Assembly (NCBI RefSeq): GCF_000633255.1
Contig: NZ_AYMJ01000030.1
Coordinates: 62,001-126,000 of the forward strand
DNA length: 64,000 nucleotides
Direction: 5' to 3'
DNA from: Pseudomonas sp. H1h
GTDB lineage: Bacteria > Pseudomonadota > Gammaproteobacteria > Pseudomonadales > Pseudomonadaceae
In this document: positions 8,693 through 16,514 of the stretch, piece after piece
Layout: each line of letters starts with the position of its first letter
Position numbering within the stretch: position 1 is the first letter of the stretch
Made by a program: the position numbers and the translations under genes
Notes under the pieces: generated by a model
Database searches by the model: none
Told to the model about the DNA's origin: nothing
What the model saw: only the letters and a program-made list of their open reading frames with translations

Positions 8693-10108
8693 GTGATAAC
8701 AAAGATCCTGATCGCCAACCGTGGTGAGATTGCCGTACGAATCGTGCGAGCCTGCGCCGAAATGGGCATTCGCTCGGTTGCGATTTTTTCCGACGCCGAC
8801 CGCCATGCCTTGCATGTAAAGCGCGCCGACGAAGCCCACAGCATCGGTGCCGAGCCACTGGCCGGTTACCTGAACCCGCGCAAGCTGGTGAACCTGGCGG
8901 TGGAAACCGGTTGCGATGCACTGCACCCCGGTTATGGCTTCCTTTCGGAAAACGCTGAGCTGGCAGACATCTGCGCCGAACGCGGAATCAAATTCATCGG
9001 CCCGTCGGCAGAAGTCATTCGCCGCATGGGCGACAAGACCGAAGCCCGGCGCAGCATGATCAAGGCCGGTGTACCGGTGACACCGGGCACCGAAGGCAAC
9101 GTTGCCGACATCGAAGAAGCCTTGGCCGAGGGCGACCGCATCGGTTACCCGGTGATGCTCAAGGCCACCTCCGGTGGCGGCGGTCGTGGCATCCGTCGCT
9201 GCAACAGCCGCGAAGAGCTTGAACAGAATTTCCCTCGCGTCATCTCCGAGGCCACCAAGGCTTTCGGTTCGGCCGAAGTGTTCCTGGAAAAATGCATCGT
9301 TAACCCGAAACACATCGAAGCGCAGATCCTTGGCGACAGCTTTGGCAACGTGGTGCACCTGTTCGAGCGTGACTGCTCGATCCAGCGTCGCAACCAGAAG
9401 TTGATCGAGATCGCCCCGAGCCCGCAACTGACTCCGGAACAGCGCGCCTATATCGGTGACCTGTCGGTGCGCGCGGCCAAGGCCGTGGGTTACGAGAACG
9501 CCGGCACCGTGGAGTTCCTGCTCGCCGAGGGCGAGGTGTACTTCATGGAGATGAACACGCGGGTGCAGGTGGAACACACCATCACCGAAGAAATCACCGG
9601 GATCGACATTGTCCGCGAACAGATCCGTATCGCCTCCGGCCTGCCGTTGTCGGTCAAGCAGGAAGACATTCAGCACCGTGGTTTCGCGTTGCAGTTCCGC
9701 ATCAACGCCGAAGACCCGAAGAACAACTTTCTGCCGAGCTTCGGCAAGATCACCCGTTACTACGCCCCCGGCGGTCCGGGCGTGCGCACCGACACGGCGA
9801 TCTACACCGGTTACACCATTCCGCCGTTCTACGATTCGATGTGCCTGAAGCTGGTTGTCTGGGCACTGACCTGGGAAGAGGCGATGGACCGTGGGCTGCG
9901 CGCCCTCGACGACATGCGTCTGCAAGGCGTGAAGACCACCGCCGCGTATTACCAGGAAATCCTGCGCAATCCGGAATTCCGTAGCGGCCAGTTCAATACC
10001 AGCTTCGTTGAAAGCCATCCTGAACTGACCAACTACTCGATCAAGCGCAAACCCGAAGAGCTGGCCCTGGCCATCGCCGCCGCCATCGCCGCCCACGCAG
10101 GCCTATAA
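8693..10108 (+). CDS. pycA: Pyruvate carboxylase subunit A (biotin carboxylase)
   Basis: This 471-residue subunit carboxylates the biotin of PycB using ATP and bicarbonate, the first half-reaction in making oxaloacetate from pyruvate. The biotin carboxylase N-domain starts ITKILIANRGEIAVRIVRAC, the ATP-grasp glycine loop GGGGRG is at 161-166, and EMNTRVQVEH is in the active-site region near 290. The start is GTG at 8693 with GGGAACC eight bases upstream; an in-frame GTG at 8663 would add ten unlikely residues. The gene pairs with pycB 98 bp downstream, the two-subunit arrangement typical of Pseudomonas. Confidence 0.95.
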   Translation: MITKILIANRGEIAVRIVRACAEMGIRSVAIFSDADRHALHVKRADEAHSIGAEPLAGYLNPRKLVNLAVETGCDALHPGYGFLSENAELADICAERGIKFIGPSAEVIRRMGDKTEARRSMIKAGVPVTPGTEGNVADIEEALAEGDRIGYPVMLKATSGGGGRGIRRCNSREELEQNFPRVISEATKAFGSAEVFLEKCIVNPKHIEAQILGDSFGNVVHLFERDCSIQRRNQKLIEIAPSPQLTPEQRAYIGDLSVRAAKAVGYENAGTVEFLLAEGEVYFMEMNTRVQVEHTITEEITGIDIVREQIRIASGLPLSVKQEDIQHRGFALQFRINAEDPKNNFLPSFGKITRYYAPGGPGVRTDTAIYTGYTIPPFYDSMCLKLVVWALTWEEAMDRGLRALDDMRLQGVKTTAAYYQEILRNPEFRSGQFNTSFVESHPELTNYSIKRKPEELALAIAAAIAAHAGL

Positions 10109-10112
10109 ATCC

Positions 10113-10195
10113 AGCTGCGAGCTGTCAGCGACAAGTTTCAAGTGAGAGCGACTCGGCTTTTTCTTGCAGCTCGTAACTTGAAGCTTGCCGCTATG
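10113..10195. repeat. Intercistronic palindromic repeat of the AGCTGCAAGCTTCAAGC family
   Basis: Inverted segments CAGCTGCGAGCTG...ACAAGTTTCAAG and CTTGCAGCTCGTAACTTGAAGCTTGCC fill the pycA-pycB gap. A related copy is at 49178-49268, after pstB. This repeat family is different from the GTGGGAGC REP doublets. Confidence 0.65.
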
Positions 10196-10206
10196 AGGAG
10201 ATACCA

Positions 10207-12015
10207 ATGACTAAGAAGATCTTCGTTACCGATACCATCCTGCGCGACGCTCACCAATCGCTGCTCGCTACCCGCATGCGTACCGAGGACATGCTGCCGA
10301 TCTGCGACAAGCTCGACAAAGTCGGCTACTGGTCGCTGGAGTGCTGGGGCGGCGCGACGTTCGATGCCTGCGTGCGCTTTCTGAAAGAAGACCCGTGGGA
10401 GCGCCTGCGTCAACTGCGCGCGGCGTTGCCTAACACTCGCCTGCAAATGCTTCTGCGCGGGCAGAACCTGCTGGGCTACCGCCACTACAGCGACGATGTG
10501 GTCAAAGCCTTCGTCGCCAAAGCTGCAGTCAATGGCATCGACGTGTTCCGCATCTTCGACGCGATGAACGACGTGCGTAACCTGCGCGTGGCCATCGAAG
10601 CAGTGAAGGCTGCCGGCAAACACGCCCAAGGCACCATCGCCTACACCACCAGCCCGGTGCACACCATCGACGCTTTCGTCACGCAGGCCAAGCAGATGGA
10701 AGCCATGGGCTGCGACTCGGTAGCGATCAAGGACATGGCGGGTCTGCTGACCCCGTACGCCACTGGCGAACTGGTTCGCGCACTGAAGGCCGAGCAGTCG
10801 CTGCCGGTGTTCATCCACTCGCACGACACTGCCGGTCTGGCGACCATGTGCCAGCTCAAGGCCATCGAAAACGGCGCCGACCACATCGACACCGCAATCT
10901 CCAGCTTCGCTTCGGGCACCAGCCACCCAGGCACCGAGTCGATGGTCGCGGCGCTCAAGGGCACCGAGTTCGACACCGGTCTGAACCTCGAACTGCTGCA
11001 AGAGATCGGTCTGTACTTCTACGCCGTGCGCAAGAAGTACCACCAGTTCGAAAGCGAATTCACTGCGGTCGACACCCGCGTACAAGTCAACCAAGTGCCG
11101 GGCGGGATGATCTCCAACCTCGCCAACCAGTTGAAAGAGCAGGGTGCTCTCAACCGCATGGGTGAAGTCCTCGCGGAAATCCCGCGCGTGCGTGAAGACC
11201 TCGGCTTCCCGCCGCTGGTGACCCCGACTTCGCAGATCGTCGGCACTCAGGCGTTCTTCAACGTGCTGGCCGGCGAGCGCTACAAGACCATCACCAACGA
11301 GGTGAAGCTGTACTTGCAGGGCGGTTATGGCAAGGCGCCGGGCGTAGTGAACGAAAAACTGCGTCGCCAAGCGATTGGCAGCGAAGAGGTCATCGACGTG
11401 CGGCCGGCCGATCTGCTCAAGCCGGAAATGAACAAGCTGCGTGCCGACATCGGCGCGCTGGCCAAGTCTGAAGAAGACGTTCTGACCTTTGCGATGTTCC
11501 CGGACATCGGCCGCAAGTTCCTTGAAGAACGTGCCGCCGGCACTCTGACACCGGAAGTGTTGCTGCCGATTCCTGAAGCAGGTGGTGTGACGAAGGCGGG
11601 CGGCGAAGGCGTTCCGACCGAGTTCGTCATCGACGTCCACGGCGAAACCTACCGCGTCGATATCACCGGTGTGGGCGTCAAGGCTGAAGGCAAGCGTCAC
11701 TTCTACCTGTCCATCGACGGCATGCCGGAAGAAGTGGTGTTCGAACCGCTCAACGAATTTGTCAGCGGTGGCAGCAGCAAACGCAAGCAAGCGTCGGCAC
11801 CGGGTCACGTCAGCACCACCATGCCAGGCAACATCGTCGATGTGCTGGTCAAGGAGGGCGACACGGTCAAGGCCGGTCAGGCCGTGCTGATCACCGAAGC
11901 AATGAAGATGGAAACCGAAGTCCAGGCAGCCATTGCCGGCAAGGTCACCGCGATTCATGTCGCCAAAGGCGACCGGGTGAATCCGGGTGAAATCCTGATC
12001 GAGATCGAAGGCTGA
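10207..12015 (+). CDS. pycB: Pyruvate carboxylase subunit B (carboxyltransferase plus biotin carrier)
   Basis: The 602-residue product has an HMGL-like TIM barrel that begins VTDTILRDAHQSLLATRMRT, a conserved carboxylase domain, a linker, and a C-terminal biotinyl domain with EAMKMETEV, whose biotinylated lysine is Lys567. It transfers CO2 from biotin to pyruvate to make oxaloacetate and so feeds the TCA cycle. The sequence resembles oxaloacetate decarboxylase alpha subunits (oadA), but no sodium-pump beta or gamma subunit is nearby and pycA is adjacent, which decides for the carboxylase. GAGGAG precedes the ATG. A strong terminator follows at 12048. Confidence 0.95.
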   Translation: MTKKIFVTDTILRDAHQSLLATRMRTEDMLPICDKLDKVGYWSLECWGGATFDACVRFLKEDPWERLRQLRAALPNTRLQMLLRGQNLLGYRHYSDDVVKAFVAKAAVNGIDVFRIFDAMNDVRNLRVAIEAVKAAGKHAQGTIAYTTSPVHTIDAFVTQAKQMEAMGCDSVAIKDMAGLLTPYATGELVRALKAEQSLPVFIHSHDTAGLATMCQLKAIENGADHIDTAISSFASGTSHPGTESMVAALKGTEFDTGLNLELLQEIGLYFYAVRKKYHQFESEFTAVDTRVQVNQVPGGMISNLANQLKEQGALNRMGEVLAEIPRVREDLGFPPLVTPTSQIVGTQAFFNVLAGERYKTITNEVKLYLQGGYGKAPGVVNEKLRRQAIGSEEVIDVRPADLLKPEMNKLRADIGALAKSEEDVLTFAMFPDIGRKFLEERAAGTLTPEVLLPIPEAGGVTKAGGEGVPTEFVIDVHGETYRVDITGVGVKAEGKRHFYLSIDGMPEEVVFEPLNEFVSGGSSKRKQASAPGHVSTTMPGNIVDVLVKEGDTVKAGQAVLITEAMKMETEVQAAIAGKVTAIHVAKGDRVNPGEILIEIEG

Positions 12016-12047
12016 GATAACTGCCGCGATCCAGCGTTTTAAACCTC

Positions 12048-12074
12048 GGGGGGGCATGTGCTCCCCTTTTTTTT
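12048..12074 (+). terminator. Rho-independent terminator of pycAB
   Basis: A GGGGGCA-TG-TGCTCCCC stem (one G-T pair) is followed by a run of eight to nine T residues, 33 bases after the pycB stop. Confidence 0.85.
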
Positions 12075-12088
12075 GCCCGCGAGACCCT

Positions 12089-12180
12089 CTGCAGGAGTGA
12101 GCCTGCTCGCGATAGCAGGGTATCGGTCTCTACACAGGTCGACTGATCTACCGCTATCGCGAGCAGGCTCACTCCTACAG
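12089..12180. repeat. REPIN: inverted pair of REP palindromes
   Basis: The arms are CTGCAGGAGTGAGCCTGCTCGCGA and its inverted partner TCGCGAGCAGGCTCACTCCTACAG. It lies between the pycB terminator and the autotransporter stop codon. The GGAGTGAGCCTGCTCGCGA variant is slightly diverged. Confidence 0.9.
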
Positions 12181-12194
12181 GGGGGCTCAACGCA

Positions 12195-14390
12195 TCAGAA
12201 GGCCATGCGCCACTGGCCCATCACGCCGTAGCTGCGGCTGTCGCTGCCGGCCTCGCCAGTGATGCCGACGCCCAGGGTATTGCGCGCGGACAGGCTGAGG
12301 TCGAGACCGGCATCGAGCAGTGCGCTGTTGCGATCCATCTCGGCACCGGTCACCTCAAAGCTTTTCCCGCCCCTCACCAATTGCTGACGCGTGTCGTTGT
12401 CGAGCTCGCCGTAGGTGTGCTTCACGCTGGCGCTGAGACGCGGCGTGAGTTGCATGCCATTGGACAGGTGACTGGTTTTCGCCAGACGCAGGCCAACGGT
12501 GCTGCTTGGGTTCGCTCGGGTCTGCCCCTCAACGCTCAGCGCCGCATCGCCACCTTTCTCGGTATAAGCGTCGCGCTGGTAGCGCTGATAACCGAGACTG
12601 GCGAACGGTTCGATACTGACGTTGCCGCGGCCCAGGTCGTAGCCGACCTCGGCAAAGAGCTGCTGGGTATTGGCGGCGTAGTTGCTCTTCAGCCGGTCGC
12701 TGAAACCATTGAAGTCGACATGACGTTTGCCGCTGCCATCGTGTCTGCCATAAGAAGCGCCCAACCGCAGGGCGAATGGTCCATCCTGGCGCAGGGCGTA
12801 GGCACCGAGGTGCCAGCTGTCGAGGTCGCCATCGAACTGCCGGGCATCGAAGCGGGTTTGCGCTTTTGCGCCCATCAGGCCGACATGCCATTGCTCGGCG
12901 AGTTGCCAGTCGGCACCCAGGATCAGGCCTTGGGTGGAGTGTTTCAACGCACTGTCGACGTCACGGTCGACCTTGCCGCCATGCCCCAGCGCTTGCAGCC
13001 ATACCCGTGCGGATCCGCCATCGCCCGCCGCCAGGCGCGGCGCATTTCCCGTCCCCTGCGCAGGCGTGCGTTTGTCCAGCTGGTGCATCGCCGAGAGCAT
13101 GCTGGCGCTGATCGGACTGACGCTGCTCAATGTGGCTTTGGCGAGGTTGGCGTTGCTGCCGGCGGCCAACTGTTCCAGTGCCATGTTAGCTGTTGGCTTG
13201 TCGGCACCCAGCAGGGCAGTGACAGCCATGCTGGGAGCAACGGAAGAACTAATGGCTTTCGCAGACTCGCCAGAGGGCTCAGGCTTTTGAGGTTGCTGAG
13301 GTTGCTGAGGTTGCTGAGGTTGCTGAGGTTGCTGAGGTTGCCGAGGTGAGGAGGAGGGTTCGTCGATGCTTTGAGCGAGCGCCTGGCTATTCTCCGTGGT
13401 CGCGAGGCTTTCAAGTGGTATGTCGCTACGGGCGTACAGCAGACCTACGCGTTGTGCTTCGTAATGCAGCGTGGGAGTCATGAACGCCAGATCGTTTTCG
13501 ACAGTGCCGAACTGTCCCTCAACCTTTCCCGCCTCAAGAATGGTGTGCTGGCTGCTTTGCGGATAATCGCCGGTGGTCACCAGTTTCAGGGTGGCGTCGC
13601 CCAGATGGGCAGTGCCTTTGACGAAGACGGTCGGGCTATTGCCGGAGGCATCCACGGCATAAGCCAGTACGGCGGTGCGAGAAAGGCTCAGGTCTCCCGA
13701 GACGTTGGGCGCGCCGTACACCTCGTCGACGCTCATGCGTCCGTCCACGTTCAGATGGTTCACCGCGCCACTGCCGGCAAAGTGACCGTTCTCCTGAACA
13801 TTCACAACGCCGTCAATGAGGCCCTGGTTGGTCAGGTCTCCTCCTGACTGGACAGTAGCGCCGCCGCTGATTGCACCTTTGTTGATCAAGAGGCCCTCGG
13901 TCATTGCCGTGCCAAGAATATGCCCGTCGTTGACCAGCAAGGCCTTCGGATGGACCAGTACACCGAGGCTGAAGTCTCCCGGCCCACTGCGTATCCAGCT
14001 CCCGCGCCTGACCTCCAGTGCGCTGAAGTTACGGGTTTCACCCAGCGTCCCTTTCTTGTCTGCGTCGAGTTGCAGCAGGTTGTCACCGTCGCCTCCGTCA
14101 ATCAGACCGGCGAAACTGCCTCGGGCTTGAACGGTGACGAGGTCATTGCGCCCGTCGAGCGCCAGAGCCACGCCATCCTGCGCCTTGTAAGCCTTGTTGA
14201 CCTTGAGTTGAACGGTATCTGGATGACTGGCGAGGGTATCGATCTGTGATTTGAGTGTTTTTGGGGGGGCGGACGAGGTGTCTTGAAAGTCGAGCGGTGC
14301 CTCCTGGGCCATGGACAGATCAGCACATCCCAGTGCCAGGGCAATGGCCAGTGTCAGGTGTTTGGGTCGATAGTGGAATTGAACGGGCAT
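12195..14390 (-). CDS. Autotransporter with C-terminal outer-membrane barrel (type Va secretion)
   Basis: The product is 731 residues. A signal peptide (1-28, ending LSMA) is followed by a Gly/Asp/Asn-rich beta-helical passenger (about 30-340), a Pro/Gln/Ser-rich hinge with a run of QQP triplets (about 349-367), and a C-terminal beta-barrel (about 450-731) ending GVMGQWRMAF with the terminal Phe needed for outer-membrane assembly. The barrel carries its passenger to the cell surface. No protease triad is visible in the passenger, so its function is unknown; adhesion is possible. I start at the ATG at 14390, preceded by GAGG; an upstream in-frame TTG at 14420 is weaker. Confidence 0.85.
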   Translation of the reverse strand: MPVQFHYRPKHLTLAIALALGCADLSMAQEAPLDFQDTSSAPPKTLKSQIDTLASHPDTVQLKVNKAYKAQDGVALALDGRNDLVTVQARGSFAGLIDGGDGDNLLQLDADKKGTLGETRNFSALEVRRGSWIRSGPGDFSLGVLVHPKALLVNDGHILGTAMTEGLLINKGAISGGATVQSGGDLTNQGLIDGVVNVQENGHFAGSGAVNHLNVDGRMSVDEVYGAPNVSGDLSLSRTAVLAYAVDASGNSPTVFVKGTAHLGDATLKLVTTGDYPQSSQHTILEAGKVEGQFGTVENDLAFMTPTLHYEAQRVGLLYARSDIPLESLATTENSQALAQSIDEPSSSPRQPQQPQQPQQPQQPQQPQKPEPSGESAKAISSSVAPSMAVTALLGADKPTANMALEQLAAGSNANLAKATLSSVSPISASMLSAMHQLDKRTPAQGTGNAPRLAAGDGGSARVWLQALGHGGKVDRDVDSALKHSTQGLILGADWQLAEQWHVGLMGAKAQTRFDARQFDGDLDSWHLGAYALRQDGPFALRLGASYGRHDGSGKRHVDFNGFSDRLKSNYAANTQQLFAEVGYDLGRGNVSIEPFASLGYQRYQRDAYTEKGGDAALSVEGQTRANPSSTVGLRLAKTSHLSNGMQLTPRLSASVKHTYGELDNDTRQQLVRGGKSFEVTGAEMDRNSALLDAGLDLSLSARNTLGVGITGEAGSDSRSYGVMGQWRMAF
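13291..13344. repeat. 9-bp tandem repeat (GGTTGCTGA) encoding QQP
   Basis: Five perfect copies and one diverged copy lie in the hinge of the autotransporter gene. Gain or loss of a unit changes hinge length by three residues without a frameshift. Confidence 0.95.
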
Positions 14391-14589
14391 CGAGTTCAGC
14401 CTCGGGTGGAAGGAGGCCAAACTCTAAGTTGGCGCCGGCAGACGCCGATGTCAGCTGGATCGCACGGTGCTGCGGGCTACGTCGGTTTGATCGGCGGAAA
14501 AGGGCAGCCCGGCGCAGAAGTACCGATTGCATCCTGCCGGTCTGTCGCCCTTTCCTACAAGTTGTGCTGCCGCTAGCCGCTGGTAATGA

Positions 14590-14649
14590 TCAGAAACCCA
14601 TCAGCCACTGCCCGATCAGCCCACGGCGAAGGTTTGCTGGCTGTTTGCT
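14590..14649 (-). pseudogene. Relic of an autotransporter C-terminus
   Basis: A 19-codon open segment on the minus strand ends GLIGQWLMGF and a stop. It aligns over its last ten residues with the end of the neighbouring intact autotransporter (GVMGQWRMAF, six of ten identical) and keeps the terminal Phe. A stop codon closes the frame 20 codons upstream, so only the last barrel strand survives. It probably marks a lost second autotransporter copy whose body was deleted when the GNAT gene became its upstream neighbour. Confidence 0.55.
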
Positions 14650-14657
14650 TTAAACAC

Positions 14658-15329
14658 TCAGGAACGGCATTCGACCAACCCCTTCACCTGCCCCGTCGGC
14701 GTCTGGTTCTCATCGCTCAGCCATTGCTCGAACCCCGGCGCTATCGCCGGCCACTCCGAATCCAGAATCGAGTACCACGCGGTATCGCGGTTCTGGCCCT
14801 TGACCACCATGTGCTGGCGGAACACGCCTTCGAAGCTGAAGCCCAGACGCTCGGCGGCATATTTGGAGCGGGCATTGCCGTTATTGCATTTCCACTCCAG
14901 GCGCCGGTAGCCCAGTTCGAAGGCGTACTTGGCAAGCAGGTACACCGCCTCGGTGCTTTTCGGTGAGCGCTGCATCGGCGCGCCGAAGGTGACGTGGCCG
15001 ATTTCGATGCGGCCTTGCGCCGGGACGATCGACATCAGGCTGAGGATGCCTTGCACCTGACCGGTGGTACGGTCGATGACGCTGAAGAAATACGGGTCAC
15101 TGCTGGCGGCGTGGTTGTTCAGCCAATCGTTGAAGGCACTGCGTTGCGGGAACGGGCCATAAGGCAAGTAATCCCAGAGCTTCGGATCGGCACCGGGGCC
15201 TTCGAGTGCGGCGAACAGTTGGTCGCCATGGCGTGCCGGGTCGAGTCTTTCCAGACGAATGAAGCGGCCTTCGAGCAAGGTGGCGGTGGGGGCAGGCACG
15301 CCTTTCCAGTCGGCAAGTGAAGTGGTCAT
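14658..15329 (-). CDS. GNAT acetyltransferase (RimJ/RimL-like)
   Basis: The 223-residue product resembles the RimJ/RimL branch of GNAT acetyltransferases. It has LLEGRFIRLERLDPARHGDQL at the start, a beta-4 region IEIGHVTFG, and the C-terminal LEWKCNNGNARSKYAAERLGF acetyl-CoA-binding and substrate region. It should transfer an acetyl group from acetyl-CoA to an amine, either a protein N-terminus or a small molecule. AAGGAG lies eight bases before the ATG. It is the last gene of the operon paiB-like, GNAT, GNAT and begins 12 bp after the second GNAT gene. Confidence 0.85.
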   Translation of the reverse strand: MTTSLADWKGVPAPTATLLEGRFIRLERLDPARHGDQLFAALEGPGADPKLWDYLPYGPFPQRSAFNDWLNNHAASSDPYFFSVIDRTTGQVQGILSLMSIVPAQGRIEIGHVTFGAPMQRSPKSTEAVYLLAKYAFELGYRRLEWKCNNGNARSKYAAERLGFSFEGVFRQHMVVKGQNRDTAWYSILDSEWPAIAPGFEQWLSDENQTPTGQVKGLVECRS

Positions 15330-15341
15330 GTACGTGGCTCC

Positions 15342-15788
15342 TTAAATGGCTTTGCGAAACTGGATGAATCCCGGGCGCTCGGCGATGCGCTCGTAGAGCT
15401 GGATCGCAGTGGCATTGGTTTCGTGGGTCAGCCAATGCACTTTGCAGCAGCCGTCCGCCTTGGCCGTAGCGTAAACGTGTTCGATCAGCAGACGGCCCAC
15501 GCCGGTACCACGGGTTTGCGCAGCCACCAGCAAATCCTGCAAGTAGCAGGAGTTTTCGATGCTCCAGTTCGAGCGATGATAGATGTAATGCACCATGCCT
15601 ACTGCTTTGCCATCGGCCCAGGCCAAGGCCGCGTGGGTCGGTTCGCTCGGGTCGAGGAAGCGCTGCCAGGTGCTGTCGGTCACCGCGTCCGGCAGCTCGC
15701 TGTTGTAGAAACCCAGGTAGGCCTGCCACAGCGGCAGCCAGGCGGCGTGGTCGGCGGCGCTGACCTGGCGGATGTCGATCTGACTCAT
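15342..15788 (-). CDS. GNAT acetyltransferase (small)
   Basis: This is a 148-residue single-domain GNAT enzyme. The acetyl-CoA pyrophosphate-binding motif is visible as LLVAAQTRGTGVGRLLIEHV (R/Q-x-x-G-x-G/A), followed by VHWLTHETNATAIQLYERIA, the usual motif B, with the Tyr that often acts as general acid. The substrate is unknown. Presence in an operon with a PaiB-like protein, which in Bacillus is paired with the polyamine acetyltransferase PaiA, hints at polyamines or a related amine. It is separated by 10 and 12 bp from its neighbours, so it is co-transcribed. Confidence 0.85.
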   Translation of the reverse strand: MSQIDIRQVSAADHAAWLPLWQAYLGFYNSELPDAVTDSTWQRFLDPSEPTHAALAWADGKAVGMVHYIYHRSNWSIENSCYLQDLLVAAQTRGTGVGRLLIEHVYATAKADGCCKVHWLTHETNATAIQLYERIAERPGFIQFRKAI

Positions 15789-15798
15789 GGTGATTTCC

Positions 15799-16422
15799 TT
15801 AGCGCATCAATTGGGCGAGGGTTTGATCATTGATTTCGGGACTGGCGGCCAGAGCGTCGCGCACGCCGGCGATGTCTTCGGCGCTGCGGTTCTGACTGAG
15901 CTTGCGCTTGCCTTCGAGGCGGTCGATGGGAATGGCAAAACCGACGATGGCCTTGAGCATGCCGTCGATATAGTCGGCAGGGGCGTCGTCGACTGACCAG
16001 GGCTTTGCGCGGCCGGCTTCGTGACGGTCGGTGAGGGTACTGACGATATCGAGCAGACGACCGCCATCGCTGAAGGTTTCGGCGTGGCCGTAGGCGTGCA
16101 CGGCGACGTAGTTCCAGGTCGGCACGACTTTGCCGTGTTCGGCCTTGCTGGGGTAAAAGCCCGGGCTGACGTAGGCGTCCGGGCCGGCAAAAATCAACAG
16201 GGCTTCGGCGCCGTCGCGTAGATCTTTCCACTGTGGATTGGCCTTGGCCAAGTGTCCGTACAGCGTGCCGTACTCGCCTTGTTCGCAATGCAACAGCACT
16301 GGCACATGGCTGGCTTGCAGACCATTTTCACCGTGCGTCACGAGGATGGCGAGGCGGGTGGCGAGGATCAGCTCGTGCAGTTGGGACAGCTCATCGATGG
16401 CAAAGGCGCGCGGCGTGTACAT
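15799..16422 (-). CDS. PaiB-type FMN-binding split-barrel protein
   Basis: The 207-residue product starts MYTPRAFAIDELSQLHELI and contains GTLYGHLAKANPQW and SPGFYPSKAEHGKVVPTWNYVAVHAYG, the recognisable core of the PaiB/FMN-binding negative transcriptional regulator family. The fold is a flavin-binding split barrel, so the real activity may be oxidoreductase rather than regulation. AAGGAAA precedes the chosen ATG; a longer frame to 16533 would enter the divergent MocR gene. First gene of the paiB-GNAT-GNAT operon, presumably controlled by the MocR protein encoded in the opposite direction. Confidence 0.88.
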   Translation of the reverse strand: MYTPRAFAIDELSQLHELILATRLAILVTHGENGLQASHVPVLLHCEQGEYGTLYGHLAKANPQWKDLRDGAEALLIFAGPDAYVSPGFYPSKAEHGKVVPTWNYVAVHAYGHAETFSDGGRLLDIVSTLTDRHEAGRAKPWSVDDAPADYIDGMLKAIVGFAIPIDRLEGKRKLSQNRSAEDIAGVRDALAASPEINDQTLAQLMR

Positions 16423-16464
16423 GGAGATATTTTCCTTGGCGAATGCCTGCATCCTAGGCAGGCT

Positions 16465-16497
16465 ATTGGTCTGTTGTAAGAGCCATTGATGACCAAT
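16465..16497. promoter_or_regulatory. Inverted repeat ATTGGTC-N19-GACCAAT between paiB-like and MocR genes
   Basis: These perfect 7-bp arms lie in the 92-bp divergent intergenic region. MocR-family proteins bind spaced repeats in the promoters they share with their targets, so this is the leading candidate operator for both directions. Confidence 0.5.
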
Positions 16498-16514
16498 TTC
16501 ATAGGTCCATTGCC

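Noticed and set aside
10138..12057. A minus-strand frame of 639 codons antisense to pycB, and similar long frames antisense to pstC (44408-46780) and pstA (47081-48145).
   Set aside because: High GC at third positions leaves long open antisense frames. None has a ribosome site, signal peptide or recognisable family.
13291..13344. Regular 9-bp repeats considered as a CRISPR-like array.
   Set aside because: Units are contiguous without spacers and encode an in-frame QQP tract inside an autotransporter gene.
14421..14589. A further protein-coding gene between autotransporter and GNAT gene.
   Set aside because: Apart from the short C-terminal relic at 14590-14649, frames in this gap are short and without family features.
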